Assembly (NCBI GenBank): GCA_036023115.1
Contig: JAYKKT010000079.1
Location: 12,143,501-12,207,500, forward strand
Direction: 5' to 3'
Source: Brasenia schreberi
Lineage: Eukaryota; Streptophyta; Magnoliopsida; Nymphaeales; Cabombaceae
Length of the DNA: 64,000 bases
The first letter of the stretch is position 1, and each line of letters opens with the position of its first letter. The notes under the pieces were generated by a model. The model made no database searches and was not told where the DNA came from. It worked only from the letters and a program-made list of their open reading frames with translations. Below, in pieces: positions 57,030-64,000 of this stretch. Position numbers and translations under genes: made by a program.

Positions 57030-57947
57030 TTGGGGGCAGGTTTTATCACCAAGCCGCCTCACCCATCCCAGCCAGGTCCTCCACTTCCCCAAGCTCAGCC
57101 ACCTGCTCCACTTGCTCCACCTGCTCCACGTCCCACCACCACCTGCACCACCACCTACACCATCACCTTCCAGCCGAACTCCACCACCTACACAACTCCT
57201 TTCCAGTCGAGCGCCACCCTCTTTTCATCCGGTAAGTCCCCTACACCCTACTTTGCTACCTCTTCACTCCCTCTCCACTCTCAGCCACCTAATCCACTCC
57301 CCTATCATGCTAACACTAGCCCGTCCACCTGCTGCCACCACCCCCACTTAGCCGAACCCCTAGCACCCTAACTACCTGCCACCACGAAACTCCCTTAGTC
57401 GGCCATTTCCTTCCCTTACATCACTCCCAGCCGCCCTAGCAAACCGCCAACCTTAGGTGCTCCCAATCGGTCTTCCTTTGAGCTTCCCTTAGTGCCATCC
57501 TCCCTTAGTGACCCTACTTAGGTCCTTTAACCCAATACACCAAAGACAGCCCTTTGCTAGTAGCCGGCCACCTTCAAGGCGCCTCTTCCGCGTGCCAAGA
57601 ACACTCGGCCAGCACCTCTTGCCGTTCACCCTCGCGGAGCTCCCTTTTGCAGCCCAAGGCGAAGGCCAAGCCCACACTCAAGCAAGGCATCTTCAGACCA
57701 GCTATTAGTAAGTGCCTAACTCGGTCTTTAGTTGTATACTTGCTTGAGATTCAATTTGATACGGGGTTGTAATAACGGAGCATCGTCTCCCCCCGCTTGT
57801 AATAACGTGGCTTGGCACACCCACACACGTGCACTCTCTTAGTTGTGCACGATTTTGAACACACACGGGCCTAATCAACCCCTAATACATAAATATATAT
57901 ATATATACTTTGATTTTGTAGGGTTTTGCTTAAGTTGGGTGCGTTGT

Positions 57948-58440
57948 CTTTCAATTCAAGCACTCACACACATTGAGCCTTCGCTCTTATTTAAAAGACC
58001 CAAGTAAGGGCCGACCTATACTATTTGGGTTTCATTTCATGTCGTGTGTGTAAGTCTTTCAATTCAAGCACTCTCACACACATTGAGCCTTCGCTCTTAT
58101 TTGAAAGACCCAAGTAAGGGCCGACCTATACTATTTGGGTTTCATTTCATGTCGTGTGTGTAAGTCTTTCAATTCAAGCACTCTCACACACATTGAGCTT
58201 TCGCTCTTATTTGAAAGACCCAAGTAAGGGCCGACCTATACTATTTGGGTTTCATTTCATGTCGTGTGTGTAAGTCTTTCAATTCAAGCACTCTCACACA
58301 CATTGAGCTTTCGCTCTTATTTGAAAGACCCAAGTAAGGGTCGACCTATACTATTTGGGTTTCATTTCATGTCGTGTGTGTAAGTCTTTCAATTCAAGCA
58401 CGCACCCACATTGAGCCTTCGCTCTTATTTGCAAGACCCG
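57948..58440 (+). repeat. 110-bp tandem repeat in E7 3' LTR
   Basis: Same unit number and phase as the 5' LTR array at 46703-47200, as expected for LTRs copied together at insertion. Confidence 0.9.
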
Positions 58441-59041
58441 AGTAAGGGCTCATATACATACTCTATATACATATCTCCCTTCGGCATTTATATTTCAAGT
58501 CATTTCCCTTCGGTTATTTCCCTTCGGTATTATCTTTACATTTCGGGTTTTCCCTTTGGAGTAGCGTGAGTTTGCATTGCATCTACGCCATACCACGAGG
58601 TAGGACGCATATTGCATCAAAGCAAACCCCGCTCGAATTTGCCCATGTAGTGGAGTGTTCATAACACACAAACTAGGTGGCCCAAAAAGGGATAAAAGGA
58701 AAGACTTAGGCACGTGCAAATCCACGTGATCTAAAATATGCAACCGCATCTAAAAGACCTGAATTAGACACCTCGAACCGCTTCGTAGACTTTCTATCCC
58801 AAAAACTTGATTTTTGCAAAGCGTACAGACTGACCCTTGCGCATCGGTGCAAGAAGGTCTGCGACGACAAGAGCTCACTTGCTCACAGTCATCACGATTA
58901 GAAGTCAGTTTTACATCTTCGCTAGCTTAGGTAAGCTAGCTGGCATGCCCTGTTTGCATAAATAGCCCTTAGACGCACGAGAGGACCCACTCCAAGCCTA
59001 GAAAAGGCAGGGGAGGCGTGGAGATTTTTCGCGCGTCTACA

Positions 59042-59046
59042 AAAAC
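59042..59046 (+). repeat. Right TSD of E7 (AAAAC)
   Basis: Exact copy of 44569-44573. Confidence 0.9.
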
Positions 59047-61799
59047 TAGGTCTTTTAAAAATCCATACATCAAATTCCCTCGGTTCTATAACCCACGAGA
59101 ATGATCGAACCCCAGAAGTGGATCCCCTTGAGGAAGATCCCACTTCTGAGCTCCCAGCATTTCATAAAATTCTCGATTTTGAAAGACCTTCCACTTCAGT
59201 AGGAGGAGATTTCATAGAAGTAAACCTAGGGAGTGACTCAAATCCCAAACTCATTAAGGTAGGCGCATGTTTGCATGAGCATGAAAGATCAGCATTCATT
59301 GCATTTCTACGAACCTACTTAGATGTGTTTGCATGGATGTATGAAGACATGTCGGGCATAGACCCCAGCATTGTTGAACATCGTCTTCCCTTAGATGCGG
59401 ATGTGAAACCCATAAAGCAAAAGCTTAGGAAAATACATCCGAATGTACACACACAAGTCAAAGAGGGTTTAGAAGATCTGCTAAAAGCCGTATTTATAAA
59501 ACCCATTGCATATTCTGATTGGTTGTCCAATATCGTTGTTTGAAAAACCAATGGGAAGATTCAAATATGCATCGATTTCAGAAACCTGAATAAGGCCACT
59601 ACAAAGGATAATTATCCTTTACCAAACATAGATTTGATAGTCGATAGTACTGCAAATCACGAAATGTTTTCGTTTATGGATGGCTATTCAGGCTATAATC
59701 AAATCAAATTAAGTCCACGAGATCAGGGTAAGACTGCGTTCACAACCCCATGGGGCATGTACTGCTATACAGTCATGCCCTTTGGTTTGAAAAATGCCGG
59801 CACAACATACTAGAGAGCCATGACCACGATCTTCCATTATCAAATTCATGAGCTCGTAGAAGTGTATGTAGATGATCTCTTGGCAAAATCCTAAACTCGA
59901 TGCACTCATATCGAATGCTTGCAAAAGATTTTCAAAAGGCTTAGACTTTACCAAGTAAAGCTAAACCCTCAAAACTGTGTATTCGGAGTAGAGTCCGGAA
60001 AGCTTCTAGGCTTTATGGTGAGCCAAAGGGGTATAGAAGTCGACCCCTCTAAGTGTCGAGCCATCATAGACATGGCTCCACCTTCCAATCTCACACAGAT
60101 TCGTAGCCTCCAGGGTCGATTACAATCCATTCGCAGGTTTATATCAAACCTGGCGACTAGATGTGAACCCTTCAACAAATTGTTGAGGAAGGGCACAAAA
60201 TTTTCATGGGATGATGACTGCCAAAAGTCATTCGAAAGACTAAAGGCATACCTGGTTAATCCCCCTGTTTTGAATCCTCCAAAGCAAGGAAAACCTCTTT
60301 TGCTTTACATTAAAAACTTCTTCCATATCATGAGTTGGCCACTCGATTGGTTGAGTCATTCCAATCGTGTAGACTCATACACGTAGGAAGAGAGGACAAT
60401 GGCATTGTCGACGCCCTCTCCTCCTTGGGTTCAGCCCTAAAGGTCGATCCCATTTCAGGGACCCGATCCTTAGAAATATGGCATGCGCCCAACCCACCCA
60501 CACACGATTTGGATATTTGTCAAAATAATCCAGATTCTGTTGAAAAACCTTGGTTTTATGACATCAAATGTTTTCTAGAAAAATGGGGGATTCGCTGAGG
60601 ATGCCACATCCAAAGATAAGGCATTCATCCGAAAACTTTCTACCCGATACACCATTCTAGGTGGGGTTTTGTACAAAAAACGTTTTACCGGCATCCTACT
60701 AAGATGTGTCGACTTAGAGGAGGCTAGGACTGTTATGCATGAATTCCACGATGGAGAATGTGGAGGTCATGTTAATGCCAATATGATGGCAATGAAAATA
60801 CTAAGAGCGGGCTATTTTTGGTCCACCCTGAAAAAGGATTGCCACGATCATGTTAGGAAGTGTCATCCATGTCAAGTGCATGGGCACGCCATTCATATCC
60901 CCTCATCTTCATTGCATTCCGTGGTCAGCCCCTGGCCATTCACCATGTGGGCGTTTGATGTTGTAGGCCCAATCTTTCCAAAGGCATCGAATGGGCAAAG
61001 GTTCATTTTAGCAGCCACTGAGTATTTCTCAAAGTGGGTCGAAGCCATCTCCCTGACCAACGTACAGGGGCAACATGTGGCGGCTTTCATTAGGAGAAAT
61101 ATCTTGGCTCCATTTGGGGTTCCAAGAGACCTTGTGTCCGATAATGGCACCCCATTCAAAAACGAGTGGATGGCTAAGTTGTGCAACACTTATGGCATAA
61201 CTCACCACTTCTCCTCGCCCTACTACCCTCAAGGCAATGGCCAAGCCAAAGCCACGAACAAGACTCTCATTAGTATAATTGAGAAGACTTTAGAGAAGGG
61301 TAGGACGTGGCATGAGAAGCTGGATGAAGCCTTATGAGCTTATAGGACTTCCATCCGGACTCCCACGAATGCCACGCCATTCGAATTGGTCTATGGCACA
61401 AACGCCATTCTTCCCATTCATACATAATTGCATTCATTCCATACATCCATCACACTCGGCCTCCCCTTAGAGATGCTTCAGTATGTTAGGATGGCCGAAC
61501 TAGATTTGTTAGATGAGAGGCGACTCCTTGCTATGGATCATGCTCATGCATACCGGCAAAGGATAGCCCGACATTATGATAAACACATGAGACCTCCCCA
61601 CTTTGAAGTGGGAGATCTGGTTTTGAAAATCATCCACTATCGTGGCCCACATCCACTTGGAAAGTGGTGCCCCAAGTGGGATGGACCCTTAGTTGTACGT
61701 GCAACCACCACGAACAACTCATATTGGTTGATCGATGTAGAAGGTAGGAATTTAGCAGATCCTATCAATATTCAATACTTAAAGAAGTATTATGTGTAG
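59047..61799 (+). pseudogene. E4 pol, 3' piece: RT, RNase H, partial aRNH, integrase
   Basis: Resumes the pol frame cut at 44573. The linker and RT N-terminus are open 59118-59543, then a small deletion shifts the frame at NIVV. RT is readable on with stops near 59811 (CAA to TAG) and 59891. The thumb and first RNase H run to about 60309, where LLLYI is joined to a sequence equal to KLLPYHELATRL of the aRNH. Roughly 750 bp are lost, including the aRNH catalytic FDGA, EYEAL and GDSLL boxes. An extra A near 60583 shifts the frame. Integrase 60669-61337 has the HHCC finger, WAFDVVGP, VSDNGTPF and GQAKATNK (Glu to Lys beside the DDE region). A TGG-to-TGA stop at 61335, a TAA near 61426 and the natural end YYV-TAG at 61799 follow. 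Confidence 0.9.
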
Positions 61800-62945
61800 G
61801 ATTTGGGTTAAATTCTCAATTTTCAAAAACCCTTAGGGATAACTGCTTTGAAATTTCGAAAGTAAGGTTTAAAGGCAAATCGTGTAAACCAGAGCGAGAG
61901 AATTCGCACTTGTAAAAGAGTGGAGTTTTCCAAACACTGGTTTACATTTCAAAATCCTTCTTCTTACAAAGAAAGGCCTAGTTCAATATAGCAAGATACT
62001 TGTAAGTAGTACGTGCTATTTCTAAGTAGGCCGATTTGGAATGGATCAAGTATGACCTTGGGATAAGTCCTCCCCTCTTCTCTTCTCCTTCCAAAAGGAA
62101 AACATGGCCAAAACAAAGGGTAATCCCTGTCAAAAGTCTCTTTCCCAAAGAAAGAAACCAGAATCAAAAAGAAAAATTTGATTCTTTTATGGAAAAGAGG
62201 GATTAAAGAAAAACTACTCCCAAAGGAAGACCCTCTATGAAAAAAGGAACAGAGGCCAAAAAGCTCAAAAAAGAGCAGTTTTCCTTCTTCTATGCCTTAA
62301 ACCACGGAATGCTTCAGAAGGGACCATGGTATCTCTTTCCCATCCCTGGCTTATCCCAAGTAAAACATGGTTCATTTTGAGGAATCCTAAAGTAAAAATA
62401 GGATTTACTTACTTGAATTTCATTTTGTTTGAGAATTCGATGTTTCGAGTAAGGCATAGGAATTTTGAAATATAGCTTGTTTTCTTATAAAACCTCCTCT
62501 AGATTAGCGAGTGTCAAGACTCAAGCAAAGGCAAACACGAAGAGCTCGAGATCCTTAGGATTGAGGCTCAAAGCAGTTTTCTCTTTTGTAAATAGATTTT
62601 GAAAAATCGAACATCGAGCAGCGTAGGGTCTGCTCACTTGGAGCAGCAGGTCTTTGTAAGTCTCAAGAGTTCGACCATGCCATTTGGTCTCTGGGAGGTC
62701 GTCATTCTTGGCATCCCATCCATGTCATGCATGTGCATATCCACGCATAAACACTTGCATAACATGATCCCATATAGGACCATATTCCATAGCAATCCCT
62801 TTGGCGTGATATCTCCTCCTACCAGGGTTTTAAAAGAGAGATTTTGCTAAAAATTGAGACGATCCCATATTTTCGTGGATAGATCTAGAGAGACATCAAA
62901 AGGGGTGTTGTCGTCTTTGCCATTATCCAAATCAATTTGGATAAT
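61800..62945 (+). other. E4 3' non-coding internal region
   Basis: About 1.15 kb homologous to the same region in the other copies, with no credible ORF. The mini-hairpin is damaged here (CTCCCAAAGGAAG near 62217). Confidence 0.7.
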
Positions 62946-62961
62946 GCCAAAGAGGGGCATC
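62946..62961 (+). other. E4 polypurine tract
   Basis: GCCAAAGAGGGGCATC immediately before TGTAAACA at 62962. Confidence 0.85.
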
Positions 62962-64000
62962 TGTAAACACCCCAAAATCCCACGATTTTCCCAAAACACC
63001 TGGTTTTGCAAAAGCAGCCCCAATGGGCTATTTTGAGACTGGAAACCTAGGAGCCTTCCAAGCAACCCTGTACATATGTTAAAACTATATATATTTTAAA
63101 ATATATGTCATACAGTTTTAAAAACTTTTAAAAGGTATTTTGAAACCTCGAAAAGCGACTTGGCCTGATGAAAGCAGGACCGAAGAAGCGAAAGAGAGCC
63201 TGGAACTAGAGCATATTTCAAGCCCGACACATCAACTCTCGTATCAGAATCATCCCCAAAATCTCGGACATCCAAGCCCCTATTATCAACAAACTTGTTA
63301 AAATAATCTCTAGAAGGTGAGAAGAAGAGCGGACGACAATGTTGGCGAAGACTCAACGCAAGACGGAGTACTGATGTTGTCAGGCCCCGCACAAACCGTC
63401 CGTTTTGAAATACCATGAAGGAGTCAGAAAATCATATTTGGATCGGATCTGGACCATATATATCCAGATCCAAATCCAAACATGCATCTGGATTTGGATT
63501 TGGATTTGGATCCAAAGATCCAATCCAATATCCACATCCATGGCCCACATCACCTTCTCATAAATGGAGGTGGGGCCCACAAATAATTCACGTGAAAAGC
63601 TTGGGAAGAGAGACAATGGGGGATAAAGTATGAGTGAGAAATATGGTGAGCTTGACTTTTGTGTCAAGTTTTGGGTTAATCATGTGGGTTTAGACTAAGA
63701 GTGTGGGATTAAGCTTGTATGCACCTACACCTAACCTGGGGCTGCACCAACATGCTGCAACTAGGTCTATGGATCAAGGCCAAGGGGATGCTGCTAAAAC
63801 CTAGCTCTAAGCTAACCCACCTCACCTAGCCACTCCCCCCCAAAACCTGACCTAATCCTAGCCACCCTCACCCAAAACCACCCTAAACCATACCTAGCCG
63901 ACCTCACCTAGCTCACCCCACCTAACTAGACCACCTAGACCCTAGTTAGACTAAACCTAATCCCACCTGAACTAGACCCTAATCCTAAAATCCCAGCCAC
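62962..64000 (+). repeat. E4 3' LTR, U3 part (runs off right edge)
   Basis: Starts TGTAAACACCCCAAAATCCC. It has the U3 inverted repeat (63445-63471), GGATTT repeats and the start of a CCTAA-rich block (about 63790 on). It is clearly more diverged from the other LTRs and closest to E2. It is unlike the E3-derived U3 that now stands at the 5' end of E4. Confidence 0.9.

Larger units (their letters stand above)
44574..59041 (+). mobile_element. E7: full-structure Tat-clade retrotransposon
   Basis: 14,468 bp with both LTRs, PBS, gag-pro, pol and PPT, and a perfect AAAAC TSD in the pol of E4. LTRs differ by scattered, mainly transition, changes plus an internal gap of about 48 bp. It has the longest intact pol frame of the window, but the gag start codon is lost. 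Confidence 0.94.
55763..59041 (+). repeat. E7 3' LTR (3279 bp)
   Basis: TGTAAACA to CGTCTACA. It keeps the CCTAA-rich block with AAACCCTAAACCCCTAAACC (about 56836-56855), missing from the 5' LTR. The TATA box is mutated to TAAATAAA (56999-57006), followed by 23 consecutive C (57007-57029). GTAAGT at 57708; tandem units 57948-58440 with starts at 57948, 58056, 58166, 58276 and 58386; U5 palindrome 58921-58940. Confidence 0.93.
23240..64000 (+). mobile_element. E4: Tat-clade retrotransposon, split by E5 and E7
   Basis: Pieces in order: LTR R/U5 23240-24250 and 40971-41255; internal 41256-44573; E7; internal 59047-62961; 3' LTR 62962 to beyond 64000. Its 3' LTR U3 differs strongly from the start of the LTR at 21398 but resembles E2, which shows that the U3 of its 5' LTR was replaced by E3. 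It is the most decayed coding copy. Confidence 0.85.

Noticed and set aside
1..64000. Host genes, tRNA or rRNA genes, defence or biosynthetic clusters
   Set aside because: All substantial coding signal is explained by gag-pro-pol of one retrotransposon family, and the rest aligns with its LTRs or 3' non-coding region. No other system is supported.

Overview
The window is plant nuclear repeat DNA. It consists of nested, decayed copies of one family of Ty3/gypsy (Metaviridae) LTR retrotransposon. I assign it to the Tat clade of non-chromoviruses because a second, archaeal-type RNase H (aRNH) lies between the RT-linked RNase H and the integrase; that domain order is known from plant genomes. LTRs are very long (about 3.2-3.6 kb), begin TGTAAACA, end TCTACA, and make 5-bp target-site duplications (TSDs). 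I found no host gene, tRNA, rRNA or CRISPR array. The species cannot be told from this sequence.

Layout (my labels). E1, minus, 1-3730: a 5' LTR fused by deletion to the pro/pol junction, with pol running off the left edge. It sits in the 3' LTR of E2, minus, 3731-9863, of which only the 3' half remains. E3, plus, 9864-23239, is inserted in the RT region of E2. Its 3' LTR is spliced at about 23239 onto the LTR of E4, plus, 23240-64000. The 5' LTR of E4 is split by E5 (minus, 24251-40965, TSD CAATC). The gag of E5 is split by a solo LTR, E6 (minus, 33868-36732, TSD ACTAA). The pol of E4 is split by E7 (plus, 44574-59041, TSD AAAAC). The 3' LTR of E4 starts at 62962 and leaves the window. Order of events: E4 before E5 before E6; E4 before E7; E2 before E1 and E3.

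Each full copy reads LTR - PBS (TGGCACGCCCGGTGGGAC) - gag - protease - RT - degenerate RNase H - aRNH - integrase - stop - about 1.17 kb of non-coding DNA - PPT (AAAGAGGGGCATC) - LTR. Every gag-pro is broken by stops, frameshifts or insertions, mostly C-to-T/G-to-A type changes. E7 keeps the longest pol frame (761 codons), and E1 keeps an apparently open pol N-terminus.

The most interesting signal is a predicted retained intron of exactly 556 nt at the protease/RT boundary in E3, E5 and E7. It has a GTRAG donor, a CTAAC branch-like box, a pyrimidine tract and TTTGTAG. Read through, gag-pro ends at a TAA inside the CTAAC box. Removed, gag-pro joins pol in frame through one Gly codon. A conserved GTAAGT in the LTR and an AG just before gag suggest a second, leader intron. 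Other points are a DGG (not DTG/DSG) protease motif in all copies, conserved U5 hairpins next to a copy of the first ten PBS bases, and telomere-like CCTAA-rich blocks in U3.
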